A DNA stretch of 64,000 nucleotides. Source: an uncultured Mycoplasmatota bacterium. Lineage in GTDB: Bacteria > Bacillota_I > Bacilli_A > RF39 > UBA660. The stretch is taken from positions 1 through 64,000 of the forward strand of contig URHJ01000003.1 in the NCBI GenBank assembly GCA_900547465.1, given 5' to 3'. Under the pieces are notes generated by a model. The model saw nothing but the letters and a program-made list of their open reading frames with translations. It was not told the DNA's origin and searched no databases. The translations under genes and the position numbers were made by a program. Each line of letters opens with the position of its first letter. The first letter of the stretch is position 1. Below are positions 45,110-54,033 of this stretch, in pieces.

Positions 45110-45703
45110 CTATTCATGTATTTTTTTCATTAATAAATTAACATCTGATACTACAACTTTTGATGATGCTTCATCACCTAGAAGATTGGTGCTAGCTTTT
45201 AATGTTGTTATTTTTTCAAATCTAAAAATTATTGATTGTGAGAAAAACATCTGTTTTCCATTACCACCTGGTAATTTAAAATGTAAGTCTTTGATTGCGG
45301 CACCTGTTTCATCTGATAAGTAAAATTCCGCTCCATGTGTGTCATCTGCTTCGCTAATAAAGCCAGAAAAAACTATTTCATATACACCTTTTTCTACATC
45401 AATTTCATGATCACTTGCTATAGAAAAGTACTCTGATGGATTTGGTAGAAGCCATGAATCTTTTAGAAGTAAATTAGTTGTAGTACTTCCGTCTTCAAAA
45501 CTTGTGAAAAAAAGTCCATCAGTAGAAGTAATGGCTGATGGTCCAGTTGGTCCTACTTCTCCTTGAGGACCTGTGGGTCCTATCTCTCCTTGTAATCCCC
45601 TTGGTCCGGTTGGTCCAACATTTATAATTCCAAATCCCATATTTAATAGTTTTCTTCTTAATTTTAGATCTTCTGTTATCTTACACTTATCCGAAAATTT
45701 CAT
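45110..45703 (-). CDS. Collagen-like, BclA-type spore surface protein
   Basis: 197 aa. Residues 1-28 form a basic N-terminus without a signal peptide; residues 30-57 hold nine Gly-X-Y triplets with the GPTGP/GPQGE pattern of BclA-type exosporium proteins; residues 60-197 form a beta-rich globular domain resembling the C1q/TNF-like tip of such filaments. Lack of a signal peptide fits assembly on the spore from the mother cell. AGAGGAGGAG precedes the ATG, and a SigK-like promoter lies upstream. Confidence 0.82.
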   Translation of the reverse strand: MKFSDKCKITEDLKLRRKLLNMGFGIINVGPTGPRGLQGEIGPTGPQGEVGPTGPSAITSTDGLFFTSFEDGSTTTNLLLKDSWLLPNPSEYFSIASDHEIDVEKGVYEIVFSGFISEADDTHGAEFYLSDETGAAIKDLHFKLPGGNGKQMFFSQSIIFRFEKITTLKASTNLLGDEASSKVVVSDVNLLMKKIHE

Positions 45704-45721
45704 AAAAACTCCTCCTCTATT

Positions 45722-45749
45722 TAGTATATGAAGTGAATGTGTTAGTGGT
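45722..45749 (-). promoter_or_regulatory. SigK-like promoter of the collagen-like gene
   Basis: On the minus strand, AC (45748-45749), 17 bp, CATATACTA (45722-45730), matching the late mother-cell SigK pattern AC-N16/17-CATANNNTA. No good SigA promoter is seen in the interval. Confidence 0.55.
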
Positions 45750-45774
45750 TCTAGCCAAAAATACTAATAGAAAA

Positions 45775-45806
45775 AGAAAAAAACTAGCAAATTTTTAGCT
45801 AGTTTT
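45775..45806 (-). terminator. Terminator of hisS-aspS-proS operon
   Basis: On the minus strand, stem AACTAGC/GCTAGTT with a 9-base loop, then T residues. Confidence 0.85.
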
Positions 45807-47235
45807 AGTATTGTATTCCCCAAACAACATGATGTTTAGCCTCTTTACCACAGCAGACACAAACATCATCTATTTTATCGCCATCTGGTAGAATGCATCT
45901 TGATTTACATCCTCTAATTTCTTTTATTTTTTCTTCACACTCTTTATCACCACACCACATTGCGTGAATAAAGCCTGGTTGAGTATTAAGAATTTTTTCC
46001 ATATCTTCTAAGTTATGGGCTTCAAATGTTAAATTATCACGACGAGTTTTAGCTCTTTCGTACATATCATTTTGAATAGTATTTAATAATTCTTTGATAT
46101 ATTTTACGATATCAACATCTTTTTCTACAGTTACTTTTTCTCTTGTATCTCTTCTAGCAATAGTTATAACATTATTTTCTAAATCTCTTTTTCCTATTTC
46201 AATTCTTACTGGGATTCCATTTACTTCTGCTTCGGCAAATTTAAATCCAGGGGACTTTTTAGAATCATCTATATAAGCCGTTATATCATTATCTAGTAAG
46301 CTATCTCTAAATGACGTTGATAATGCAGAGACTTCATCATCTTCTCCAATTGGTATAATTACAACTTGTTTAGGAGCAATTCTTGGTGGAAGAACTAGAC
46401 CATAATCATCACTGTGTACCATAATAAGTCCACCTATCATTCTGGTTGTTGTTCCCCATGAAGTTTGATATGCATACTCTAATTTGTTTTCTTTATTAGT
46501 AAATGTTACATTGTAAGCTTTAGAAAATTTTTGTCCAAAGTAATGAGAAGTTCCTGATTGTAAGGCAACACCATTATACATTAGAGCTTCATTTGTTAAT
46601 GTATATTCAGCACCAGAGAACTTTTCTTTTTCAGTTTTTACACCTCTAATAGAGGGAATAGCTAGAATATCGTTATGGAAAGAATGATACACTTCAATCA
46701 TTTGATTTGCCTCTTTTTCTGCTTCTTCTCTACTTGCATGGATTGTATGACCCTCTTGCCATAAAAATTCACGACTTCTTAAGAATGGTCTTGTCTCTTT
46801 TTCCCATCTAAAGACATTACACCACTGGTTATATAGCATCGGTAGATCTCTATGAGATTTTACATGTGTAGAATAATAATCGCAGAATAGAGTTTCACTA
46901 GTTGGTCTAATACATAAATTTTCTTCTAACTCTTTTTCTCCACCTTTAGTAACCCAAGCAACTTCAGGAGCAAAGCCTTCTACTAAATCAGTTTCTTTTT
47001 TTAGTAAATTTTCAGGAATTAATAAAGGCATTTGACAATTAATATGTCCCAATTTTTTAAATTCTTTATCTAATATTTGTTGCATTTTCTCCCAAATTGC
47101 ATAGCCATTTGGTTCTATAACAATACACCCTTTTACAGATGAATAGTCAGCTAAGTGGGCAGCACGAACAACGTCTGTATACCATTTAGCAAAATCTTCA
47201 CCACGTGGCGTAATAGCATTATTTTTCTTTTCCAT
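45805..47235 (-). CDS. proS: Prolyl-tRNA synthetase, archaeal/eukaryote-like (ProS type 3)
   Basis: Charges tRNA(Pro). At 476 aa it is the compact type lacking the bacterial editing insertion. Class II motifs are visible: KGCIVIEPNGYAIWEKMQ, RPTSETLFCDYYSTHV, RWEKETRPFLRSREFLWQEGHT and QSGTSHYFG; the zinc-like C-terminal domain has paired Cys (CGDKECEEKI, CVCCGKEAKHHVVWGIQY). It lies 5 bp downstream of aspS, an added member of the hisS-aspS operon. Confidence 0.96.
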   Translation of the reverse strand: MEKKNNAITPRGEDFAKWYTDVVRAAHLADYSSVKGCIVIEPNGYAIWEKMQQILDKEFKKLGHINCQMPLLIPENLLKKETDLVEGFAPEVAWVTKGGEKELEENLCIRPTSETLFCDYYSTHVKSHRDLPMLYNQWCNVFRWEKETRPFLRSREFLWQEGHTIHASREEAEKEANQMIEVYHSFHNDILAIPSIRGVKTEKEKFSGAEYTLTNEALMYNGVALQSGTSHYFGQKFSKAYNVTFTNKENKLEYAYQTSWGTTTRMIGGLIMVHSDDYGLVLPPRIAPKQVVIIPIGEDDEVSALSTSFRDSLLDNDITAYIDDSKKSPGFKFAEAEVNGIPVRIEIGKRDLENNVITIARRDTREKVTVEKDVDIVKYIKELLNTIQNDMYERAKTRRDNLTFEAHNLEDMEKILNTQPGFIHAMWCGDKECEEKIKEIRGCKSRCILPDGDKIDDVCVCCGKEAKHHVVWGIQY

Positions 47236-47240
47236 ACTTT

Positions 47241-48986
47241 TTACTCCTTTGTACTAATATATAATTCTTCTAATTGTTTTTCTGATACATAATCTGGACA
47301 ATTTGTCATCAAGTCAGATGCTGAAGTTGTTTTTGGGAAGGCAATAACATCACGAATGTTTGTTGTTCCTGTTAAAATCATTACTAAACGTTCAAGTCCA
47401 ATAGCTAGTCCTCCATGTGGTGGTGTTCCATATTTGAAGGCATCTATTAAGAATCCAAACTTTTCATAAGCCTCTTCTTTAGTAAATCCTAGGGCTTCAA
47501 ACATTTTTTCTTGAATTTCTTCTTTGTGAATTCTTATACTTCCTCCACCTACTTCGTATCCATTAAGAACAATATCGTAAGCTTTAGCATGACAATTTGC
47601 TTTATCAGTTAATAATTTATCAATATCTTCTTCTTTAGGCATTGTAAATGGATGGTGACAAGCCATGAAACGATTTTCTTCATCACTCCATTCGAATACT
47701 GGGAAATCTACTACCCATAGGAATTTGTAATCATCTTCTTTAATTAAATTTAATTCTTTTCCTAATCTACATCTTAGGGCTCCAAGAGATGTATATACAA
47801 TATTCTTTAAATCCGCACCAAAGAAAAGAATATCGTTATTTTCTAATTTTAATTTTTCTATTAGACCTGTTTTTTCGGAATCATTCAAAAATTTACTTAT
47901 ACCACCTGTAAATTCACCATTTTCAAACTTAACATAAGGTAAGCCCTTAGCTTTATAATTTTTGACAAATTCTGTTAATTCATCTATCCTTTTTCTAGAA
48001 AAGCAATCTGCTTTATTTTTTGCTATAATACAACAAATTGTACTTTCATTATTCAAAGCATTTGAAAACACCTTAAAGTCAGTTGTTTGAAACAAATCAT
48101 GAACATCATTTATCTTCATATCAAATCTTAAGTCTGGTTTATCTGAGCCATAAAATTTCATTGCATCATCATATTTCATTCTAAGGAATGGAGTTTTTAT
48201 ATCGATCCCTTTAATATCTTTAAAGACTTTTTTCATTAATCCTTCAACAATAGTTTGAATATCTTCTTCTTCAATGAAACTCATTTCCATATCAATTTGG
48301 GTAAATTCTGGTTGTCTATCAGCACGTAAGTCTTCATCTCTGAAACAACGTGCAACTTGATAATATCTTTCCATTCCTCCTACCATAAGTAGTTGTTTTA
48401 AGATTTGTGGAGATTGTGGAAGTGCATAAAATTTGTTTTTATTTACTCTACTAGGAACTAGGTAATCTCTTGCTCCTTCTGGAGTTGATTTGCAAAGGAT
48501 TGGCGTTTCTATTTCAATAAAATCTAAGTTATTTAGATATTCTCTAATTGATGTTACAATTTTATGTCTAGCAATTAATCTATTTTTTACAGGATTTCTT
48601 CTTATATCTAGGTAACGATATTTTAATTTTGTATCTTCAAGAGCAGTTGTATCATCAACTATTTCAAATGGTAGATCAATGCTTTGATTTAAGATTTCTA
48701 GGCTAGATATAACAACTTCAATATCACCTGTTTTTAAATTTTTATTTTTACTTTCTCTTTCACGAACTGTACCTGATACTTTAATTACACTTTCGTTTTT
48801 TAATGTTTCTGCTTTTTGAAAGAATTCATTATCGTCATTAAGTACTAATTGAATAAGACCACTACGATCTCTTAGGTCTATAAATAAGACTCCTCCTAGG
48901 TTACGTTTTTTTTGAACCCAACCGTATAAAGTTACTTCTTTATCTATATCTTTAATACTAATATCTGTATTATTTATTGTTTTCAT
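47241..48986 (-). CDS. aspS: Aspartyl-tRNA synthetase
   Basis: Charges tRNA(Asp). N-terminal OB anticodon domain (VTLYGWVQKKRNLGGVLFIDLRDRSG), class IIb core with FIEIETPILCKSTPEGARDYLVPSR and FRDEDLRADRQPEFTQID, the bacterial GAD insertion, and motif 3 GGLAIGLERLVMIL. 581 aa is typical. Its ATG overlaps the stop of the 133-aa ORF by 4 bp. Confidence 0.97.
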   Translation of the reverse strand: MKTINNTDISIKDIDKEVTLYGWVQKKRNLGGVLFIDLRDRSGLIQLVLNDDNEFFQKAETLKNESVIKVSGTVRERESKNKNLKTGDIEVVISSLEILNQSIDLPFEIVDDTTALEDTKLKYRYLDIRRNPVKNRLIARHKIVTSIREYLNNLDFIEIETPILCKSTPEGARDYLVPSRVNKNKFYALPQSPQILKQLLMVGGMERYYQVARCFRDEDLRADRQPEFTQIDMEMSFIEEEDIQTIVEGLMKKVFKDIKGIDIKTPFLRMKYDDAMKFYGSDKPDLRFDMKINDVHDLFQTTDFKVFSNALNNESTICCIIAKNKADCFSRKRIDELTEFVKNYKAKGLPYVKFENGEFTGGISKFLNDSEKTGLIEKLKLENNDILFFGADLKNIVYTSLGALRCRLGKELNLIKEDDYKFLWVVDFPVFEWSDEENRFMACHHPFTMPKEEDIDKLLTDKANCHAKAYDIVLNGYEVGGGSIRIHKEEIQEKMFEALGFTKEEAYEKFGFLIDAFKYGTPPHGGLAIGLERLVMILTGTTNIRDVIAFPKTTSASDLMTNCPDYVSEKQLEELYISTKE

Positions 48987-49384
48987 TTTTTTACTCCTCC
49001 TTGTTTAATATCTTCTTCTGGAAATTCTTTTATGGAAGATTCTCTAACTAGAAGAGATGAAAATATCTTCATTGCTCTTTTATTAGGAATATCTTTATAA
49101 TATAATTTTATATCTTTATCGTTATTAAATACAAATGTTGAATAATTTAATAGTAAGATTTCTTTTTGTCTTTTATCTTTTTCTTCTATTGAATAGGAAA
49201 TACTTCCTCTTTTAGTCTCTTTGTTATATTCCATGTATGAAGTATAACCAATCATAGTATTTTTGTTTACTAGAAAGCCATTGTCTTTAAAATTTTCAAT
49301 GATATCTTCTTTTGTTAAAAATGAGTGATTTGCTTCAGAGACAACATTTTTAGCAAGATTTGTTAATTCTTCTTTTGGTATCAT
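48983..49384 (-). CDS. Uncharacterised 133-aa protein between hisS and aspS
   Basis: An intact frame that starts 2 bp after hisS and overlaps aspS by 4 bp (ATGA), so it is translationally coupled to both. Mixed-charge soluble protein with a beta-rich middle (MIGYTSYMEYNKETKRGSIS) and a Lys-rich end. No family recognised, no catalytic motif. Confidence 0.75.
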   Translation of the reverse strand: MIPKEELTNLAKNVVSEANHSFLTKEDIIENFKDNGFLVNKNTMIGYTSYMEYNKETKRGSISYSIEEKDKRQKEILLLNYSTFVFNNDKDIKLYYKDIPNKRAMKIFSSLLVRESSIKEFPEEDIKQGGVKK

Positions 49385-49386
49385 GA

Positions 49387-50751
49387 TTATTCCTCGTGAT
49401 CATGGTGACAATGACCACAACAATTTCCATCGGAACAAGAACATCCATCATCTTCAGTAAATTCTTGATAATCGTCCATTTCTTCTTCAGTTAGTTTTTC
49501 ATCTAGATAATAAATTAGTGCTTCTAATGAGATGATCTCTTCTTCCTTAGTTTTGGTATTCTTAATTTTAATTTCATTGTTATCTAAATCTTCACTATTT
49601 AAAACAGCAATATATTTAGCGTTTAATCTATCAGCTTGTCTAAATTGTGCTTTCAGGCTACGTGATGTGTATTCTGTTTCAACTACGAATCCATTAAGGC
49701 GTAAGTCCTGAGCAAGGTATGCTGCATATTTCTTTTCATCTTCATTAACATAAAGTAAGAATAAGTCAATATCTTCTCTGATTGGAAGTTCTACATTTTC
49801 TAATTCTAATGCTTTTACTAATCTACCAATACCTGATGCAAAACCAATTCCAGGTGTAGCAGGTCCATCTAACATTTCTACTAGGCCATTGTAACGTCCT
49901 CCTGCCCCTATTACATTGTTGCTGCCAAAGCCTTCTACATCTGCTTCTATTTCAAATACTGTATGATTGTAATAATCAAGTCCACGAACAATAGATGGAT
50001 TTACAACATATTCTATTTGTAATAGATCAAGATATTCTTTTACTTTTTCGAATCTAATTCTAGAGTCTTCATTTAAGTATTCTAAAGTTGTTGGAGCGTT
50101 TTTCATAATTTCATTTTCATGATCAACTTTACAATCTAGAATACGTAATGGGTTCTTAGCTAATCTTGTTTTACAGTCATCACAGAAATCATTAATATAT
50201 GGTGAGAAGTATCTAACTAAGGCATCTCTGTAACGATTTCTAGAATCTGCATCACCAAGTGAATTGATATTTACCTTAATACCTTTTAAACCTAACATTT
50301 TATATATGTTTACAGCAAGAGATATAACTTCAGCATCAATTAATGGATCATCACTTCCTAGAACTTCTACTCCAAATTGAGTAAGTTCTCTATCTCTTCC
50401 TGATTGTGGTCTTTCATAACGATACATTGTACCATTATAATATACTTTTACTGGATTTTCTTCTCCATACATTTTGTTTTCAATGTATGATCTAACAACT
50501 CCTGCAGTTCCTTCAGGACGTAGAGTCATATTTCTTTTACCACGATCAATAAAGTCATATGTTTCTTTTGTAACTATATCTGAAGTTTCACCTACTCCTC
50601 TATGATATAAGTCACTTGATTCAAATATTGGAGTACGGATATATGTATAGTTATATTTTTCCATTACAGCATCAACAATTTTTTCAACATACTTCCAAAC
50701 TTTTGCTTCCTTTCCATAAATGTCATTGCAACCCTTTGGTCTAGTTATCAT
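49387..50751 (-). CDS. hisS: Histidyl-tRNA synthetase with Cys/His-rich C-terminal tail
   Basis: Charges tRNA(His). Class II motifs: TPIFESSDLYHRGVG, MTLRPEGTAGVVRSY, YRYERPQSGRDRELTQFGVE, the histidine motif VRGLDYYNHTVFE, and GGGRYNG-type GAGGRYNGL; the anticodon-binding domain follows. Beyond the usual end (about 420 aa) there is an acidic linker and a tail with CSCSDGNCCGHCHHDHEE, giving five Cys and four His in 18 residues, not a normal part of HisRS. First gene of the T-box operon. Confidence 0.97.
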   Translation of the reverse strand: MITRPKGCNDIYGKEAKVWKYVEKIVDAVMEKYNYTYIRTPIFESSDLYHRGVGETSDIVTKETYDFIDRGKRNMTLRPEGTAGVVRSYIENKMYGEENPVKVYYNGTMYRYERPQSGRDRELTQFGVEVLGSDDPLIDAEVISLAVNIYKMLGLKGIKVNINSLGDADSRNRYRDALVRYFSPYINDFCDDCKTRLAKNPLRILDCKVDHENEIMKNAPTTLEYLNEDSRIRFEKVKEYLDLLQIEYVVNPSIVRGLDYYNHTVFEIEADVEGFGSNNVIGAGGRYNGLVEMLDGPATPGIGFASGIGRLVKALELENVELPIREDIDLFLLYVNEDEKKYAAYLAQDLRLNGFVVETEYTSRSLKAQFRQADRLNAKYIAVLNSEDLDNNEIKIKNTKTKEEEIISLEALIYYLDEKLTEEEMDDYQEFTEDDGCSCSDGNCCGHCHHDHEE

Positions 50752-50769
50752 AATTATTCCTCCTTATAA

Positions 50770-50955
50770 CAAAAAAAGATAGCCCCATAAGGACGATATT
50801 AATCGCGGTGCCACCTTAAATTTACTTAATTATACTTTTAACGTAGTTACCCGCTTCAGCTAATGTAAGTGTCTTCAAACTTAATTATTAAATGTTTTCA
50901 CCAACCACATTTTCTCTATAAAATAATTATAGTTTTACTCCTCTTACTAGAAGAT
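50770..50955 (-). ncRNA. T-box riboswitch of hisS-aspS-proS with overlapping Asp/His specifier
   Basis: The leader contains the T-box sequence AAGGTGGCACCGCG (50804-50817), the Stem I GAGAAAATG region, a specifier loop TTTGAAGACACTTAC and a terminator ending CTATCTTTTTTT. The specifier reads GACAC: GAC (Asp, 50871-50873) and CAC (His, 50869-50871) overlap by one base. Aligning with the alanine leader by the following ACTT favours GAC as the main triplet. Confidence 0.92.
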
Positions 50956-50961
50956 AGTTAT

Positions 50962-50990
50962 ATTATATATCATTTTTTTTAATTTAACAA
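50962..50990 (-). promoter_or_regulatory. Promoter of hisS T-box operon
   Basis: On the minus strand, TTGTTA (50985-50990), 17 bp, TATAAT (50962-50967). Confidence 0.8.
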
Positions 50991-50998
50991 TAGCTATA

Positions 50999-52177
50999 TT
51001 ATATTCTTTTTACTTTTACTTTAGTAGAAGAAAGATTAATATCTCTATCTACTAGTTCAACAACTTTATTAGTATTTGTACCTATTTTTTCTAAATAGTT
51101 TTTATCAAAGTAATCTGTTCTTAAACTTAAGAACTTAGACATCTCATCTTGATACTTACCTTCATCTTCCTTTTCTAATCTAGAAAAATATGTTCCAAGT
51201 ATTTTTCCATATCCATAAGCTAGAAATTCAAATACATCTAATTCATTAGGATCTGGAAAATCATTATTATCTACTAAAATATCATAGTCTTTAGAAATTG
51301 CTTTAATAAGTTCTTCTTTTGTTAATTTTTGATATCTATTATATTTTAACAATTTATTTGGAATTGTATGGTAAATACTAGATTTAGTCACTTCTAAAAA
51401 CATTTCATCATAAAAGTCTTGTAGGCAGTATGAAGCATAGTTTTTATATATATTATTGTCTATTAAAAAATCTATAAATTTCTTTTCTGACAAACTAGAT
51501 AACACTTCTATAAATGGTGACTTTAAATTATAATAAGCTCTTTTTTTGAAATCTTTTATTTCGTTATAATCTACTACATGCCCCATTTCATGTGCAAGAG
51601 TAATCATAGTTTTTATTGAATCATAATCTACTGCTTCATTTATAAAAATCCTACTATCGTTAGATGATAAATTAAAAAGTGTAAAACCTCTATATAAATC
51701 ATTAGGTAAGTAAATAGATGATACTCTTTTATTATTAATTAAAGATTCAAACTTATTTAGCATTTCTTTTTGATTTGTATTTTTAAAGTAATAATTTAAT
51801 ATCTCATACATTTCATTTTCTTCTATGTTAGGTATATTTGATATAGTGTTATTCGAAAAAACTATTTCAGTATTATCATCAAAAATATTATCAAATAAGT
51901 CTAAATAATAATCTTTATTATTGATAAAGTCATTATTAATTTTATTTTTTATAGTTTTATTTTTTTCTGCTAGAGGTCTAATGAAACTTTTATTACTGAA
52001 AAGTTCTTTAAGATACTTCGTACTATCATATCCCATAATTGTATAAAAATATGAAAGTGTTTCTAAATAAGATAATATAGATCTTCTTTCTGTATGATTA
52101 TGTGCATGATAAATTTCTTTGGTTAAAGCATCTAATTCTTTTTCTATACCAGATGAATCCTCTTTAAATATTTTCAT
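50999..52177 (-). CDS. M3-like zinc metallopeptidase homolog A
   Basis: 392 aa, helical and soluble. It carries the zinc motif HEMGHVVDYNE near residue 195, followed by a helix with SPFIEVLSSLSEKKF where the third-ligand Glu of gluzincins would be, and a C-terminal YGYGKILGTYFSRL segment comparable with PepF (M3). It is much shorter than PepF and the N-terminal half is not recognisable. It lies 9 bp downstream of its paralog and after queH in one run. Confidence 0.75.
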   Translation of the reverse strand: MKIFKEDSSGIEKELDALTKEIYHAHNHTERRSILSYLETLSYFYTIMGYDSTKYLKELFSNKSFIRPLAEKNKTIKNKINNDFINNKDYYLDLFDNIFDDNTEIVFSNNTISNIPNIEENEMYEILNYYFKNTNQKEMLNKFESLINNKRVSSIYLPNDLYRGFTLFNLSSNDSRIFINEAVDYDSIKTMITLAHEMGHVVDYNEIKDFKKRAYYNLKSPFIEVLSSLSEKKFIDFLIDNNIYKNYASYCLQDFYDEMFLEVTKSSIYHTIPNKLLKYNRYQKLTKEELIKAISKDYDILVDNNDFPDPNELDVFEFLAYGYGKILGTYFSRLEKEDEGKYQDEMSKFLSLRTDYFDKNYLEKIGTNTNKVVELVDRDINLSSTKVKVKRI

Positions 52178-52186
52178 GTCATTACC

Positions 52187-53362
52187 TCAATACTTTCTTT
52201 TTAAAACTTTTAGGGATTGTTTTTCTAATTCTTTATTTACACCTATTATAACATCTTCTTCTTTTATACCAAGTTCAGAAAAGATTGTTGGTTTAAAGTA
52301 ATCAGACTTATTAATATTAAATTTTTGATAAACATCAATAAATTTTTCTTTATCTGTTTCTTCTAAATATGAAAAATATAGGGCCATTAATCTTCCATAT
52401 CCATAGTTAACGTTATTAAAAATATCATAGTTTTCAACTTTTTCGTCAAAGTCATCATTATCTTTGTCAATTAGAATGTTATAGAATGTTTCTTTATCTG
52501 CTCTTTTATAATTTTCATGTTTTAAGATATCCTCGTCAAGACTGGATAGAATTCTTAACAAACCTAGTTGATTTAGAATGAAATAATCATAGTCAACCAG
52601 CGAAATGGTACTTCTTTTTTGATATAATTTTGAATCTAGGAGAAAAGATAAGAATTTAACTTCATAAAAACTTGAAATAACTTCTGACATAGAGGACTTA
52701 AAATTATAATAAATTGCATTTTTACTAGATTGAAAATTTAATAATTCTTCTTGATCTTTTATATGACCTAGTTCATGAACTAGATTTATCATTTGTTCAA
52801 AATTATTATAACAACCGTTGATAAAAATATAGTTTTCTCTGTTGATTGTTGATTGGATATTCATACCTGCATATTTAGAATCTTTAAAATTTAATTTATA
52901 AACCTGATTTTTTTCAATAAGACTATAAAATCTATCAAGTAACTCTTCATCACTATTTTTAGTTAAAAATTCAGCTATTAGATTATACATCTTGTCTTCT
53001 TCTAATGTTACTTCATCTTCATCTATTAATACTGCATCATCTAATACTTCGTAATCTATATTTTCAAACAAATTTGAAATAAAGTCATAATGAAAACTCT
53101 TATATTTAATAAATTCATCTATAAATCTTTCATTTAGTTTATCTGTTTTTACAATCTGTTCTACGACTAGATTCCTGCAGGTTTTAAGTCTTTTCCAATA
53201 ACTAGACTTCTTTTTTGTCATACTTTCTTCTGTTGATATTAAAACTTCAATGTTCGCAATCAAATCTAATGTTTCAACTTTGTTTTTCTTTTTATAAATA
53301 TAATCTAAATATGTTTCTATTTGTTTTCTTAAACTACCAATATCCCCTGAGTAAATTTTCAT
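52187..53362 (-). CDS. M3-like zinc metallopeptidase homolog B
   Basis: 391 aa, starting at ATG 53362 after AGAGGTTAAC. Zinc motif HELGHIKDQEE near residue 200, then SSMSEVISSFYEVKF and YGYGRLMALYFSYLEE, matching homolog A in order and spacing, so the two are an old tandem duplication. It begins 2 bp after queH. The pairing of intact HExxH motifs suggests both are active peptidases, substrate unknown. Confidence 0.75.
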   Translation of the reverse strand: MKIYSGDIGSLRKQIETYLDYIYKKKNKVETLDLIANIEVLISTEESMTKKKSSYWKRLKTCRNLVVEQIVKTDKLNERFIDEFIKYKSFHYDFISNLFENIDYEVLDDAVLIDEDEVTLEEDKMYNLIAEFLTKNSDEELLDRFYSLIEKNQVYKLNFKDSKYAGMNIQSTINRENYIFINGCYNNFEQMINLVHELGHIKDQEELLNFQSSKNAIYYNFKSSMSEVISSFYEVKFLSFLLDSKLYQKRSTISLVDYDYFILNQLGLLRILSSLDEDILKHENYKRADKETFYNILIDKDNDDFDEKVENYDIFNNVNYGYGRLMALYFSYLEETDKEKFIDVYQKFNINKSDYFKPTIFSELGIKEEDVIIGVNKELEKQSLKVLKRKY

Positions 53363-53364
53363 AG

Positions 53365-53961
53365 TTAACCTCTTTTTGAATAAATACAACCACAATAATT
53401 TTGTCTGTATAAATCATATATGTTAGATAATTCTATACTTCTTTTGTAGCCATTCTTTTTTTTGAAATCAGAGTATAAATATTTTGTGTTATATTTTTTA
53501 TCTAGATTTTCTCCTATTTCATTTATCCAATTACTGTTTTTATGTGGACTTAGTGATAATGTTGTTGTGAAGTAATCAAAATCTAGTTCTTTGGCAACTT
53601 TAGCAGTTTCATCAAGTCTTAGCTCATAACATTTATAACAGCGCTTACCTCTTTCTGGTTCATTTTCTAAGCCTTTTGCCATATTAAAGTATTCATTTGG
53701 ATCATATCTACCATCAAGTATTTTAATTTTGTTTTTTGTTTTAAATTTACTAATAAACATGTGAATTTCATCTAATCTTTTTTGATACTCTTTTTGATCT
53801 GTAATATTAGGATTATAGTAAAAAATAGTGATTTCAAAAATATCTCCTAGTCTTTCTAAAACAGCAGAAGAACATGGAGCACAACAAGCATGTAATAATA
53901 GCGTTGGATTCTTTTTTTCTATTTTTTTAATTTCTTCTTCCATCAAAATATCGTAATTCAT
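53365..53961 (-). CDS. queH: Epoxyqueuosine reductase QueH
   Basis: Reduces epoxyqueuosine to queuosine without cobalamin (alternative to QueG). The 198-aa protein has the DUF208 signature HACCAPCSSAVLERL, the KRCYKCYELRLDETAK block and a terminal Cys pair (NYCGC), the Cys set that holds the iron-sulfur cluster. With queA and tgt at 22.5-24.7 kb it completes the late queuosine pathway. No upstream preQ1 synthesis genes are in the window. Confidence 0.94.
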   Translation of the reverse strand: MNYDILMEEEIKKIEKKNPTLLLHACCAPCSSAVLERLGDIFEITIFYYNPNITDQKEYQKRLDEIHMFISKFKTKNKIKILDGRYDPNEYFNMAKGLENEPERGKRCYKCYELRLDETAKVAKELDFDYFTTTLSLSPHKNSNWINEIGENLDKKYNTKYLYSDFKKKNGYKRSIELSNIYDLYRQNYCGCIYSKRG

Positions 53962-54033
53962 ATAAACACCCTCAAATTAGTTATAATTTAACACAATTTA
54001 GCATTTTTCTCAAGATTTAACATAGTATTTATC

